From Rhizobium terricola (lineage in GTDB: Bacteria > Pseudomonadota > Alphaproteobacteria > Rhizobiales > Rhizobiaceae), in the NCBI RefSeq assembly GCF_012927355.1, contig NZ_JABBGK010000007.1, positions 62,001 through 126,000 of the forward strand: a DNA stretch of 64,000 bases. Direction: 5' to 3'. Below, one piece after another: positions 28,049 to 37,893 of the stretch (position 1 is its first letter; each line of letters starts with the position of its first letter). The notes beneath the pieces are model-generated. The model made no database searches and was not told the DNA's origin. It was given only the letters and a program-made list of their open reading frames with translations. Made by a program: the position numbers and the translations under genes.

Positions 28049-28633
28049 ATGCGGATCATCCGGCGCGAGAGCTACAGCCGCATGCCCTGGAAGAACGGCC
28101 AGGGCATGACGGAAGAGATCATGGTGGTGCCGCAAGACGGCGGCATCGACGCATTCGACTGGCGTTTGTCGATCGCGCATGTCGGCGCTGATGGTCCGTT
28201 TTCCTTGTTCCCCGGGGTCGACCGCACGATCGCACTGCTTGACGGCGACGGCCTGTTGCTCGACCTGCCCGAAAACCGGACCGTCGCGCTGACGCGCGGC
28301 GGACCGCCTTTTGCCTTCCCCGGCGACTGGACGATTTCCAGCCGCAACATCGGTGGACCCACGATGGATCTGAACGTGATGACGCGGCGCGGGCGGTTCG
28401 CCCATGCCATGTCGCACGAGACGATCCACGGCTTACGACCGCTTCGCGCCAGCGATCTGACCCTCTTCATCCCGACCGGAGCGATGCAGGTGCTGACGGG
28501 CGGGACCTGGTCGCGCCTCCACTCTTTCGACACGCTGACGCTCCAGGCCGGCGAGCATACGACCATCGAGACCGACGGGCCCACAAACGCTTTTGTGATC
28601 GTTCTCACCGGGGCGGCGTCCTCCGGGGAATGA
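28049..28633 (+). CDS. hutD: HutD family protein
   Basis: This 194-residue HutD/Ves-family protein of the cupin type starts with RRESYSRMPWKNGQGMTEEI and carries FDWRLSIAHVGADGPFSLFPGVDR, both typical. HutD proteins are linked genetically to hut operons. They are thought to govern or limit hut flux, perhaps by binding formylglutamate, but their biochemistry is not settled. It is the last gene of hutIHGUD and lies convergent to hupT with a 65-base gap; no clear terminator hairpin was seen there. Confidence 0.9.
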   Translation: MRIIRRESYSRMPWKNGQGMTEEIMVVPQDGGIDAFDWRLSIAHVGADGPFSLFPGVDRTIALLDGDGLLLDLPENRTVALTRGGPPFAFPGDWTISSRNIGGPTMDLNVMTRRGRFAHAMSHETIHGLRPLRASDLTLFIPTGAMQVLTGGTWSRLHSFDTLTLQAGEHTTIETDGPTNAFVIVLTGAASSGE

Positions 28634-28698
28634 CACGGTAGCTTGTCGGATCCTCCGCCATCCAGACGGTATTTTCGATCGCGGAAGCTGGACGTCTC

Positions 28699-30069
28699 CT
28701 AGCTGGAAAGCGGCAGGATCACGTGGAATTCGGCGCCGCCGTCGGCATTGTTATTGACGGTGATCTCGCCGTCGTAATCCTGCACGATGGTGAAGGATAT
28801 CCAGAGCCCCAGCCCGGTTCCTTCGCCGACATCCTTGGTGGTGAAGAAAGGCTCGAACACCTTGCTCATCTCGGCCTCGGCGATACCGGGTCCGTTGTCG
28901 CTGACGACGAGTTCGACGGCTTTTCCCCTGCGCCTCGCGCTGAGGTGCACCTTGCCATCGGCCCGATTTGCGACAGCATCGAGTGCGTTGTCGATCAGGT
29001 TCACCACGACCTGGTGGATCTGCCCCTCATGGGCGTCGATGAACAGGTCGGGATCGCTGTCGATCGTCAGGCTGGCCCGGGAGTTCTTGGCGCGCGTGGC
29101 GAGATGGGCCGAATTGCGCAACACGCGGTCGAGATCGACCGGCCGGCGCTCCGCCGTCTCGCTGAATGAAAGCCGTCGCAGGTTCTTGACGATGTCGCTC
29201 ACCCGGTCGGCGCCCTCGATCGTGCCTTCGAGCAAGGGGGCAATGTCTGCGAGGATCGCGTCGATCTTCAGGCGTTTCCGCAGCTCGGCGATCTGGTCGT
29301 CACCCGCACCCTCGTGCACCGCATTGAGATAGGAAACGAGATTCTTGCGATAACGATCGAGCGTGTAGATGTTGGCATAGACGAAGCTGATCGGGTTGTT
29401 GAGTTCATGGGCCACGCCGGCGACGAGCCGTCCGAGGCTTGCCATCTTTTCCTGCTCGATCAGCTTTCGCTGAGCCCGTTGCAGATCGAGATGTGCCTGG
29501 TGCAGCGCCTGATAGGCCTGTCTGAGCTCGCTGATCGGACGGCCGGTCAGGACGGCGCCGAAGCGTCGCCGGCGACCGTCGAACAGCGCGGCGCAGCGCA
29601 TTGCAAGGCATTCCTCACGCCCGGCAGCGGCCCTGAAATGCAGGTCGCCTTCCAGAACGCGCCCCTCCTGGCCGGCGCTCATCAACCTCTCGGCCTCCTT
29701 GCGGTCGGTCTCGACGACATAATCGAAGATACGCGTACCGATGACCGTGGCCTCTTCGAGCCCGACCAGCGTCAGGAATGCAGGGTTGACCTTGCGGATC
29801 ACGCCGTCGCTGCCGCAGGCGATCAGGATATCCGAGACGGACGCCACGACACTCGAGATGAAGGTCTGCGCTTCCTCCAGCTCGGCATTCTTGCGCTCGA
29901 GATCCGTCTCGTTGCGCAGGAGTTCGGAATAGACCTCCTCCATGCGGTGAATGACATCCACCCACATGGCCTCGCTCGAACCATCAAGCGCAAAGACGCC
30001 CGGCAGAGAGATCTTGCCTATGAGATCCTCGCCACCCGGACGTTCCGCCGTATCAGTCAGTTTCGTCAT
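28699..30069 (-). CDS. hupT: HupT/HoxJ sensor histidine kinase of the hydrogenase regulon
   Basis: This 456-residue soluble kinase has no clear membrane segment, an N-terminal coiled region, and a PAS domain at about residues 70-190 (VASVSDILIACGSDGVIRKVN). The H-box is MASLGRLVAGVAHELNNPIS, with the phosphorylated His at about residue 240. The HATPase domain carries VVNLIDNALDAV, SDNGPGIAE and GEGTGLGLWIS. In known systems HupT/HoxJ complexes with the H2 sensor HupUV and phosphorylates HupR/HoxA when H2 is absent. The gene overlaps hoxA by 17 bases and is the last of the cluster. Confidence 0.9.
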   Translation of the reverse strand: MTKLTDTAERPGGEDLIGKISLPGVFALDGSSEAMWVDVIHRMEEVYSELLRNETDLERKNAELEEAQTFISSVVASVSDILIACGSDGVIRKVNPAFLTLVGLEEATVIGTRIFDYVVETDRKEAERLMSAGQEGRVLEGDLHFRAAAGREECLAMRCAALFDGRRRRFGAVLTGRPISELRQAYQALHQAHLDLQRAQRKLIEQEKMASLGRLVAGVAHELNNPISFVYANIYTLDRYRKNLVSYLNAVHEGAGDDQIAELRKRLKIDAILADIAPLLEGTIEGADRVSDIVKNLRRLSFSETAERRPVDLDRVLRNSAHLATRAKNSRASLTIDSDPDLFIDAHEGQIHQVVVNLIDNALDAVANRADGKVHLSARRRGKAVELVVSDNGPGIAEAEMSKVFEPFFTTKDVGEGTGLGLWISFTIVQDYDGEITVNNNADGGAEFHVILPLSS

Positions 30070-31507
30070 CGCGATAGCGCCTGAGGTCGTATCGCTCGAT
30101 CTTGCTTCTTAATCCGACCCGCGACAAGCCCAGTTCATCGGCCGTGCGGCTGATGTTGCCTTCGTGCCGCGCAAGGCTCGCCTCGATCGCGGCCCGTTCG
30201 ATCTCCTCCACCATGTCCTTCAGCTGGCGCGGTGCACCGTCCGAGACCGGCGCTACCACGGTTTCGCCGTTGCGGATCGCCGGCGACAGAAGATCCGGCG
30301 CCAGCGGCGCGTTGCCGTCGGAGAGCACCGTCATGCGCTGAATCTCGTTCTGCAGTTCACGCACATTGCCTGGCCATGCATAGCCCGTCATGAGATCGAG
30401 GGTACGCGGATGGAACCCGGCCACCTGCCGGTTGAAGGACTGGTTTATCTGGGTCAGGATCCGGGCCGCGATCGCCGGAATGTCCTCGACGCGGTCCTTA
30501 AGTGCCGGCATGTGGATCGGGAAGGCGGCGAGGCGGTAGTAGAGGTCGCGTCGGAAGCGGCCCGCGGCAACTTCGGCCAGCAGGTCCCGGTTGGTGGCGG
30601 AAATGACCCTGACATTCACCTTTCGTGGGCGCTGCGCCCCGAGCGGGCGGATTTCGCCCTCCTGCAACACGCGCAGCAGCTTGACCTGGAAGGCCGGCGA
30701 GGTCTCGCCTATTTCATCGAGGAAGATCGTGCCGCTGTCGGCGAGTTCGAAGAGCCCGATACGATCCTGGTAGGCGCCGGTATAGGCACCCTTCTTGCAG
30801 CCGAAAAGTTCGCTTTCGAGCAGCTCGTCCGGCAGCGCACCGCAGTTCTCGACCACGAAGGGCCTATCGGCGCGGGCCGATTCCTGATGGATGGCACGTG
30901 CCAGGAGTTCCTTGCCGGTGCCGGACGCGCCCGTGACAAGGACCGAGACATCGTAGCGGGCGGCCCGTTTCGCCAGCGAGATCGAGCCGACCAGCGGGCT
31001 CTCCGGCCTGTGGATGATGCGATCGAAGCCGAAGGACTGGCCTTGGCTGCGGCGACGATCGCTGATGACCTTCTGCAAGGCCTCGCTCGCCGGTTTCACC
31101 TCGATGCGCATGTCGGAGACTTCGTGCTGCAGGCGCCAGAGGTTGGCGCTCTCGCGCACGCAGTCGATCAGCTTGTCCGGGCTCCACGGCTTGGTGATGT
31201 ACTGGTAGATCCCGGCATTGTTGACGCCCTCGATGATGTCGACGCTGTCAGTATAGCCGGAGATGATGATGCGAATGGTATCCGGCCAAAGCTCGCGCAC
31301 GCGCTTGAGGAATTCCACGCCGGATTCACCGGGCATGCGCTGATCGCACAGGATCACCTGCACCATCTCGCCCTCCAGCACCTCCTCCGCCTCCTTGGCA
31401 TTACGGGCGCCGATGACCTCGAACTCATCGGACAACACCCGCTGGATCGCTTCGATCGAGCGCACCTCGTCGTCGACAACAAGAACGGTAGCGTGCGGGT
31501 TTGTCAT
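30053..31507 (-). CDS. hoxA: HoxA/HupR response regulator, NtrC family
   Basis: This 484-residue activator has three parts. The receiver domain (residues 5-125) has its acceptor Asp in VILCDQRMPGESG. The AAA+ domain (about 165-395) has Walker A GASGTGKE, the sigma-54 contact loop GAYTGA in place of GAFTGA, and Walker B GTIFLDEIGE. A Fis-type helix-turn-helix lies at the C-terminus (EGNISRTADELGLSRVGLRSKI). The sigma-54 promoters before hupS and hupG are its expected targets. In this family the non-phosphorylated form activates transcription. It overlaps hypX by four bases. Confidence 0.92.
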   Translation of the reverse strand: MTNPHATVLVVDDEVRSIEAIQRVLSDEFEVIGARNAKEAEEVLEGEMVQVILCDQRMPGESGVEFLKRVRELWPDTIRIIISGYTDSVDIIEGVNNAGIYQYITKPWSPDKLIDCVRESANLWRLQHEVSDMRIEVKPASEALQKVISDRRRSQGQSFGFDRIIHRPESPLVGSISLAKRAARYDVSVLVTGASGTGKELLARAIHQESARADRPFVVENCGALPDELLESELFGCKKGAYTGAYQDRIGLFELADSGTIFLDEIGETSPAFQVKLLRVLQEGEIRPLGAQRPRKVNVRVISATNRDLLAEVAAGRFRRDLYYRLAAFPIHMPALKDRVEDIPAIAARILTQINQSFNRQVAGFHPRTLDLMTGYAWPGNVRELQNEIQRMTVLSDGNAPLAPDLLSPAIRNGETVVAPVSDGAPRQLKDMVEEIERAAIEASLARHEGNISRTADELGLSRVGLRSKIERYDLRRYRDDETD

Positions 31508-33189
31508 TGGACTTTCCTCCTGCGGCCCGCCGTGTCCCCTCCGGCACGGTGAACGGCGAGTGTGACCGGTGTGCGCGACTTCGGCGTCTTGCGGATGAAA
31601 TTGAACCGCGCCACGTGATAACTCGGATCAAAACCGTAAAAATTGCGCCGCATCCGCTGCAGTTCTTCGGCCCGATAGGCCGAGAGCGGCTTTTCGGCCT
31701 CGTCCCGGATCCGGCGCTCGCGTTTTGCCGCAATCCGGTCGGCGATGTCGGGCGCGCGCGCGAGTTCGGCGGCACGCCGACGAACTTCGCGCATGGCAAG
31801 ATCAACATCAACCGGAAGCACATGAGTCGCGAGACCCAGCTCGAGGGCCTCGTCTGCGCCCATCGGCAGCCTCGCCTGCGTCACGCGGTGGGCACGCGCC
31901 TCGCCGACACGGGCGGGCAGCAGATAGGTCCAATACTCGGAACCGTAGAGGTTCCCCATGTCCTTGTAATGCGGATTGAGGATGACGCCGTCGCGCATCC
32001 AGACCTCGTCGGCGGCAAGCGACAGGAAGACGCCCCCGGCACCCGCATTGCCAAGAACGGCGGCAATCACCAACCGGTCGTCCGAGACGATGATCTCCCG
32101 CACGAGATCGTTCATGGCATTGATGTTACGCCAGGATTCGTCTGCCGCACTGTCCGCGTTTTCGATCAGGCCGAGATGGATCCCGTTCGACCAGCAATCT
32201 GCGTCCCCCTGGAGAACGAGCACCGGCAGTGCCTGCTCCCTGGCCGCAAAAATCGCCTCGCGCAGTTCGTCACAGTCTTCGGCAGACATGGCACCGTTGT
32301 AGAATCGGAAATCGAGGTAGCCGACACCATCTGCCTCGCGGTACCGGCAGGCTTCCGGTCCCGGCACCATCGGGAGTTCCATCGCTTCCGAACCCAGCAG
32401 GGTCAGCGCCGGCAGCTTGAGGCTTCCCGGCCGTGCAGCACGCAGATGGCCGATCCACAGAGCACCCTCGCGGAACGCAACAGCCAGGGCCTTGCCGCAA
32501 CGCCCGAGAAGCGTGCCGGGTGCTCCGCAGAGCCCGGATGCCAGGCTGGCGTCAAAAGCGAGAAACGTCTCCGATGCAATCGTCAGAGAAGCGCCGGGAT
32601 CCCCATCGGATGCCTGGATGATACGCAATGCCTCTTCCGCGGTGTGTCGCGCCGGATCAAGCATCCGGTCGGCCCGACGGCAGGCGGGACGTTCGCGCCC
32701 AGGCCCCCAGTTCGCCGTCATGGCAGCGCCTTCCTGCCGTTTCAGTCGACCGATGGCCTCGAACACGCAGGCCACCGCGGCTTCGGTCACCTCATGGCGA
32801 TAGAGGCTCGACTTTCGCGCAGGGCGCATCGGGAATTCCCGCCAGGCCCAGACGGGGCCAGCGTCCATCTCCTCGCGGGCTTCGACCAGCGTCACGCCCC
32901 AGATCTCTTGCTGATCAAGGATCGCCCAGTCGAGCGCACTCGGCCCCTTGTCGCCGCGAATTCCGGGATGGACGATAAGACAGAGCGTGCGGCGCCAGAC
33001 GTCGGCCGGGATGGCCCGCTTCAGGAAAGGCGCGACGACGAGGTCCGGCGAAAACAACGCAATCGCCTCGCGGGTCAGGTCATCGTGGACGTCCAGCTCC
33101 ACCGAAACCTCGTGTCCCGCCCGACGGAGGTCGACATGCAGGCGCTGGCACAAGGAGTTGAAGCTGTGGCAGAGAAGCAGGATGCGCAT
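31504..33189 (-). CDS. hypX: HypX/HoxX, CO-ligand synthesis protein
   Basis: This 561-residue protein has an N-terminal formyl-transferase-like domain (about residues 1-260, with DLVVAPFLKRAIP and LIVHPGIRGDKG) and a C-terminal enoyl-CoA hydratase-like domain (about 280-540, with NGIHLGLIENADS and AAVLGNAGAGGVFLSLAADEV). HypX makes the CO ligand of the active-site iron from formyl-tetrahydrofolate under aerobic conditions. It occurs mainly in organisms that use hydrogenase in air, in line with the oxygen-tolerance signature of hupS. It lies three bases behind hypE. Confidence 0.92.
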   Translation of the reverse strand: MRILLLCHSFNSLCQRLHVDLRRAGHEVSVELDVHDDLTREAIALFSPDLVVAPFLKRAIPADVWRRTLCLIVHPGIRGDKGPSALDWAILDQQEIWGVTLVEAREEMDAGPVWAWREFPMRPARKSSLYRHEVTEAAVACVFEAIGRLKRQEGAAMTANWGPGRERPACRRADRMLDPARHTAEEALRIIQASDGDPGASLTIASETFLAFDASLASGLCGAPGTLLGRCGKALAVAFREGALWIGHLRAARPGSLKLPALTLLGSEAMELPMVPGPEACRYREADGVGYLDFRFYNGAMSAEDCDELREAIFAAREQALPVLVLQGDADCWSNGIHLGLIENADSAADESWRNINAMNDLVREIIVSDDRLVIAAVLGNAGAGGVFLSLAADEVWMRDGVILNPHYKDMGNLYGSEYWTYLLPARVGEARAHRVTQARLPMGADEALELGLATHVLPVDVDLAMREVRRRAAELARAPDIADRIAAKRERRIRDEAEKPLSAYRAEELQRMRRNFYGFDPSYHVARFNFIRKTPKSRTPVTLAVHRAGGDTAGRRRKVQ

Positions 33190-33192
33190 CGT

Positions 33193-34245
33193 TCAGCAGA
33201 TCCGCGGCAACTGTTCGCCGGAAAGCCAGTCGACGATCCGACCACCGCCGAAGCTGGTCGCCATCTGCACGAAACAATGGTCGTCGGCGACCGCATGGCC
33301 GATCAACGCCGCCTCGGCCCCCAAGGGATGGGCCTGCATGGCTGCGAGAACCGCCTCGGCAGCCTCCGGCGCAACGACCGCCACGAGCTTGCCTTCGTTC
33401 GCGACGTTCAGCGGGTCTAGCCCGAGGAACTCGCAGGCTGCCGCCACTTCCGGCTTCAGCGGAATCGCCTCCTCATCGATGCGGAAGCCGAGCTTCGACT
33501 GGTTCGCGATCTCGTTCAGCGTCGCAGCGATGCCACCGCGGGTCGGATCGCGCATCAGGCGGATGTGCTGGCCACCCGCCTCGACCATTGCCGCCACGAG
33601 CCCGTGCAGTGCGGCGCTGTCGGAGACGATGGCGGTGTCGAATTCGAGGTTTTCCCGCTTCGACATGACGGCGACGCCATGGTCACCGATGGAGCCGGAG
33701 ACGATAACCGCATCCCCCGGCCGGGCTGCGTCCGAACGCAGATCGAGGCCGGCCGGAACCATGCCGACGCCAGCCGTCGAGATAAAGACGCCATCGGCCT
33801 TGCCGCGCTCCACCACCTTGGTGTCGCCGGTGATGATCGGAACGCCGGCTTCGCGCGAGGCGTCCCCCATGCTTTCGGCGATGCGCTCCAGATCGGAGAA
33901 CGGAAAGCCTTCCTCGATGATGAAGCTCGCGGAAAGATAGAGCGGCACTGCGCCGGCCATGGCGATGTCGTTGATCGTGCCGTGCACCGCAAGTGTGCCG
34001 ATATTGCCGCCGGGGAAGAACAGCGGTGAGACGACATAGCCGTCGGTGGTCATGACCATGCGGCCACCGGGTACGACAAAGGCCGACTGGTCGTTTCCGG
34101 CCCTCAGCCATTCATTGTCGAAGGCCTTATGGAAGATCCCCTCGATCAACTGGCCCATGGCCCGGCCGCCCGCCCCGTGGGACAGATCCACCCGGCCGTT
34201 GGCAATGTCGAGCTTGCGCTTGTAAGCCTTTATCGCAACGTTCAT
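33193..34245 (-). CDS. hypE: HypE, carbamoyl dehydratase of CN ligand synthesis
   Basis: This 350-residue PurM-like ATPase dehydrates the carbamoyl group that HypF places on its C-terminal cysteine, giving the thiocyanate that delivers CN to iron. The protein ends in PRIC, the carbamoylated C-terminus. The N-terminus has LSHGAGGRAMGQLIEGIF, and NDIAMAGAVPLYLS and ITGDTKVVERGKADG follow. The ATG at 34245 overlaps hypD by four bases; an in-frame upstream start at 34551 is spurious because it lies inside hypD. Confidence 0.95.
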   Translation of the reverse strand: MNVAIKAYKRKLDIANGRVDLSHGAGGRAMGQLIEGIFHKAFDNEWLRAGNDQSAFVVPGGRMVMTTDGYVVSPLFFPGGNIGTLAVHGTINDIAMAGAVPLYLSASFIIEEGFPFSDLERIAESMGDASREAGVPIITGDTKVVERGKADGVFISTAGVGMVPAGLDLRSDAARPGDAVIVSGSIGDHGVAVMSKRENLEFDTAIVSDSAALHGLVAAMVEAGGQHIRLMRDPTRGGIAATLNEIANQSKLGFRIDEEAIPLKPEVAAACEFLGLDPLNVANEGKLVAVVAPEAAEAVLAAMQAHPLGAEAALIGHAVADDHCFVQMATSFGGGRIVDWLSGEQLPRIC

Positions 34246-35399
34246 GCGACGGCCCTCCCGTCGTCCTGCGTGCGCGCCTTCTCCCGGAAGCGGCCATAGG
34301 TCCAGTGTGCAGCGCAAGCGCCTTCCGAAGACACCATGCAGGACCCCATCGGCGTGTCGGGGGTGCAGACCGTGCCGAACAGCTTGCAGTCCGCCGGCTT
34401 CTTGACGCCACGCAGGATGGCCCCGCATTCGCAGGCGGGATTGTCCCTTGCCGCAGGCGTCACCATCGAGAACCGCTTTTCGGCGTCGTACTGCGCATAT
34501 TCCGGCCTGAGGCGCAACGCGCCGTAGGGCACTTCTCCGAGGCCACGCCATTCGAAACTCTCGCGCAGTTCGAAGAAGGTCGCCACCTCGTTCTGCGCCT
34601 TTTCGTTGCCGAGCGTCGTGACTGCGCGGATATACTGGTTTTCCACTTCGTGCCGGCCGTCATTGACCTGCTGCACCAGCATCAGGATCGCCTGGATGAC
34701 GTCGAGCGGCTCGAATCCCGCGACCACCACCGGCTTCTGGAACTCTTCCGCAAAGAACTCGTAGGGTTCCGTGCCGATTACCGTGCTGACATGCGCCGGG
34801 CCGATGAAACCGTCGATCTTGATCGTGCCGAGCTTGCGCACATCCGGGCTTTCCAGAATGTTCTGGATCGCCGCCGGGGTCAGCACGTGGTTGCAGAAGA
34901 TCGAGAAATTGGGAAGTTTCTTTGCGATCGCCGCCTTGAGCGCCAGCGCCGTCGGCGGCGTCGTTGTCTCGAAGCCGATGGCGAAGAAAACGACTTCCCG
35001 GTGCGGTTCGGCCTCGGCAATCTTCAAGGCATCGAGCGTCGAATAGACCATGCGGATGTCGGCACCGGCGGCCTTCGCCTTCAGGAGGCTCGAACCGTTG
35101 GAGCCCGGGACCCGCATCAGGTCGCCATAGGTGCAGAGCGTGACTTCGGGCCGCATGGCAAGGGCGATTGCCGCATCGATGCGGCCGATCGGCAGTACGC
35201 AGACGGGACAGCCCGGCCCGTGAATCATGCGCACATTGGAAGGCAGCAGGTCTTCGAGGCCGTAGCGGGAGATCGCATGGGTATGGCCCCCACAAAACTC
35301 CATGAAATGATAGGAACGCGCCGGATCGGCAGCCGCGGCGATCTGCCGGGCGATGTCCTTGGCGAGCCTGCCGTCGCGATATTCGTCGATGTATTTCAT
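34242..35399 (-). CDS. hypD: HypD, iron-sulfur scaffold for Fe(CN)2CO assembly
   Basis: This 385-residue protein holds, with HypC, the iron while CN and CO ligands are added. Conserved cysteine regions are MEFCGGHTHAIS (about residue 34), HGPGCPVCVLP (about 59-69), and a C-terminal iron-sulfur set beginning ACECGAILRG, with further cysteines in CKLFGTVC, SCMVS and GACAAHW. It overlaps hypC and hypE by four bases at each end. This is the hydrogenase HypD and is unrelated to the hydroxyproline enzyme that shares its name. Confidence 0.95.
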   Translation of the reverse strand: MKYIDEYRDGRLAKDIARQIAAAADPARSYHFMEFCGGHTHAISRYGLEDLLPSNVRMIHGPGCPVCVLPIGRIDAAIALAMRPEVTLCTYGDLMRVPGSNGSSLLKAKAAGADIRMVYSTLDALKIAEAEPHREVVFFAIGFETTTPPTALALKAAIAKKLPNFSIFCNHVLTPAAIQNILESPDVRKLGTIKIDGFIGPAHVSTVIGTEPYEFFAEEFQKPVVVAGFEPLDVIQAILMLVQQVNDGRHEVENQYIRAVTTLGNEKAQNEVATFFELRESFEWRGLGEVPYGALRLRPEYAQYDAEKRFSMVTPAARDNPACECGAILRGVKKPADCKLFGTVCTPDTPMGSCMVSSEGACAAHWTYGRFREKARTQDDGRAVA

Positions 35400-35623
35400 A
35401 CCACCTCTCCCAGCGCCGCTTCGCGGATGAGTGCAAGCGTCCGTTCCGCCTCCTCGGGGTCGATCTTGGCGAGCGCGTAGCCGACATGAAGCACCAGATA
35501 GTCTCCGGGCTTCACATCATCGACGAGCGCGATGGACACGACCTTCGTGACGCCGTCGAGCGTCACCTTTGCCATGTCGTCGGGCAATACTTCCTTGACC
35601 TGAACCGGTATCGCTAGGCACAT
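35396..35623 (-). CDS. hypC: HypC, hydrogenase maturation chaperone
   Basis: This 75-residue chaperone begins MCLAIPVQV; Cys2 is the residue that binds the iron centre and later the large subunit. The GDYLVLHVGYALAKID segment is typical. It overlaps hypF by ten bases and hypD by four bases. A related but separate HupF (42454-42750) serves the large subunit at other oxygen levels in rhizobia. Confidence 0.95.
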   Translation of the reverse strand: MCLAIPVQVKEVLPDDMAKVTLDGVTKVVSIALVDDVKPGDYLVLHVGYALAKIDPEEAERTLALIREAALGEVV

Positions 35624-37890
35624 GTCCGGCCTTCCTCCCCTTGCATAGATTCTTGCATGATGACCTGCCGCGCATGGGCCGCCTGGCCGAGCGCGATGCC
35701 GCCGTCATTGGCGGGTGCGAGGCGTGGCAGATGCGGTTCAAGGCCATGCGCTCGAATGGCCCGGGCCAAACCACCCGCGAAGACGCGGTTCATCATGCAT
35801 CCGCCGCCAAGCGCGACCTGCCTGATACCAAGACGGCGCGCTTCGGCGGCCGCCCATTCCGCAAGACCGGTGATCAGCGTGCCATGGAAGAGATCGGCGG
35901 CCACGGACGGACCGGGCTGTTGCTCTGCCAGATGTAGAACAAGAGGGCCGAAATCCACAATGCCGCCGCGGATGACGAAGCCCCCCTCGAGACAGCGTGG
36001 TTCGCCGACCAGCGCCTCGAACTCCATCGCCGCCTGCCCTTCATAGGTCTGGACGAGGCGGACACCCGCAATCGCTGCCGCCGCATCGAAAAGGCGGCCG
36101 AGGCTCGTCGTCATGGCAGGCTGCATGCCGCGGGCGAACATCGTCACCAATTGCGAGACGCCCGGATGCCCAGGCCAGAGGTCGGCGGCAAGATCAACGC
36201 GGCCTGCGGCAACCAGCGCTGAGACACCCATGCGCCACGGCTCGCGCGCCGCCTTGTCGCCGCCCGGCAGAGACAGGGGCGCGAGTGAGCCCGCGCGCCG
36301 CCATTGGCTGCCGTCAACCACAAGCATCTCACCGCCCCAGGCCGTTCCGTCCGCCCCGAAACCGTGACCGTCCAGCGCCAGCCCGACAACCGGGCCGGCA
36401 AGACGATGTTCCGCGGCAACGGCGGCGACGTGGGCCAGATGGTGCTGAACCTTGATCAGCGGCAGGGCGAGGCTTTCGGCGATCCGTACCGAACGAAAAT
36501 CCGGATGCAGATCGCAGGCGGCGTAGTCCGGCCTGACGTCGAGGATCGAACAGAGATGGGCGATCGCCTCTTCCTGGAAGCGGATCGCCTCGGCATTGTC
36601 GAGGCCGCCGACATGCTGCGAGAGAAACGCTTCCCGCCCGCGCGTCACGCAGACGGTATTCTTCAGGTCCGCGCCCGTCGCGATGACCGATGGCCCGTCC
36701 TCGCCAAGATCGACCGGCTCCGGGACGAAGCCGCGCGCACGGCGGAGGAAGGCCGGAGCGCCATCGATCACCTGCATGACCGAATCGTCGGCGCGTACGG
36801 CGATATCGCGGTCGTGCGTGACGATCAGGTCGGCGATGGCGCCGAGGCGGCGTTCGGCATCGGCATTGTCCGCGACCAGCGGCTCGCCGCCGGGATTGGC
36901 GCTGGTCGCGACCAGCGCGGCAGGACGATGCGGATCCATCGAAGCCAGCGCATCGAAAAGCAGGTGATGGACCGGCGCATAGGCAAGCATCACGCCGATA
37001 CGGCGAAGGCCCGGCTCAAGAAGCGGCGAAAGTCCTGCCGCACGCCCCTCAACCAGAACGACCGGCCGGGCGACGGACGCCAGCAGGGCTTCCTCGACGT
37101 CCGTCAAAATGCAGAGCCTTCGCGCCGCTTCGATGTCGGCAACCATCACGGCAAACGGCTTTTCGTCGCGCGCCTTGCGCTGACGCAACCGGGAAACCGC
37201 CCCGTCGTTGCTGGCGTCGCAGACGAGATGAAAACCACCGATGCCTTTCAACGCGACGATTGCCCCGGTCTCGATGGCGACGGCCACGTCTTCGATCGGA
37301 TGGCTGAGCCTCGGGCCACAGGCGGGACAGGCAACCGGCTCGGCATGGAAGCGCCGGTTCTCAGGGTCGGCATAGTCGGCCGCGCAGGCCCGGCACATGG
37401 GAAAGGGCGCCATCGACGTCTGCACCCGGTCATAGGGAAGCGCGCGGGTGATGGTGAAACGCGGACCGCAATGGGTGCAGTTGACGAAGGCATAGCCGAA
37501 GAAACGACTTCCCCGGTCTCGCAGTTCGCCGAGACAGTCGGGACAGGTCGCGGCGTCCGCACCGATGCGCGTGGCGGTGCGGCCACCGAGGCTCTCCAGA
37601 ATCTCGAAGCTCTCGCCACCGGCCGGTGCGAGTTCCATCACGTCGACATCGTCAATGCGGGCAAGCGGCGGCGCTCCGCTTCGCATAGCCTCGGAAAAGC
37701 CTCCGGCAGCAGCGCCCTCGATCTCGATCAACACGCCCGCGCTGTCGTTCAGGACGAAGCCGGAAAGCTGCATCGAGCGGGCGAGTCGGTAGGCGAAGGG
37801 TCGGAAGCCCACGCCCTGAACCGCGCCGCGCACCCTCAGCCGCAGCCGGCGCACCGGACTTTCCAGCGATCGTGCGAGCGCAGCCGTCAT
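35614..37890 (-). CDS. hypF: HypF, carbamoyltransferase
   Basis: This 758-residue protein converts carbamoyl phosphate to carbamoyl adenylate and passes it to HypE. The domain order is visible. An acylphosphatase-like domain comes first (residues 17-105, GAVQGVGFRPFAYRLARSM). Two zinc fingers follow (CPDCLGELRD...CTHCGPRFT and CRACAADY...CPACGP). Then come a YrdC-like nucleotide domain (about 200-380, KGIGGFHLVCDA) and a Kae1-like domain with VQHHLAHVAAV. The length is typical. It starts three bases after hypB. Confidence 0.95.
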   Translation of the reverse strand: MTAALARSLESPVRRLRLRVRGAVQGVGFRPFAYRLARSMQLSGFVLNDSAGVLIEIEGAAAGGFSEAMRSGAPPLARIDDVDVMELAPAGGESFEILESLGGRTATRIGADAATCPDCLGELRDRGSRFFGYAFVNCTHCGPRFTITRALPYDRVQTSMAPFPMCRACAADYADPENRRFHAEPVACPACGPRLSHPIEDVAVAIETGAIVALKGIGGFHLVCDASNDGAVSRLRQRKARDEKPFAVMVADIEAARRLCILTDVEEALLASVARPVVLVEGRAAGLSPLLEPGLRRIGVMLAYAPVHHLLFDALASMDPHRPAALVATSANPGGEPLVADNADAERRLGAIADLIVTHDRDIAVRADDSVMQVIDGAPAFLRRARGFVPEPVDLGEDGPSVIATGADLKNTVCVTRGREAFLSQHVGGLDNAEAIRFQEEAIAHLCSILDVRPDYAACDLHPDFRSVRIAESLALPLIKVQHHLAHVAAVAAEHRLAGPVVGLALDGHGFGADGTAWGGEMLVVDGSQWRRAGSLAPLSLPGGDKAAREPWRMGVSALVAAGRVDLAADLWPGHPGVSQLVTMFARGMQPAMTTSLGRLFDAAAAIAGVRLVQTYEGQAAMEFEALVGEPRCLEGGFVIRGGIVDFGPLVLHLAEQQPGPSVAADLFHGTLITGLAEWAAAEARRLGIRQVALGGGCMMNRVFAGGLARAIRAHGLEPHLPRLAPANDGGIALGQAAHARQVIMQESMQGEEGRTCA

Positions 37891-37893
37891 CGG

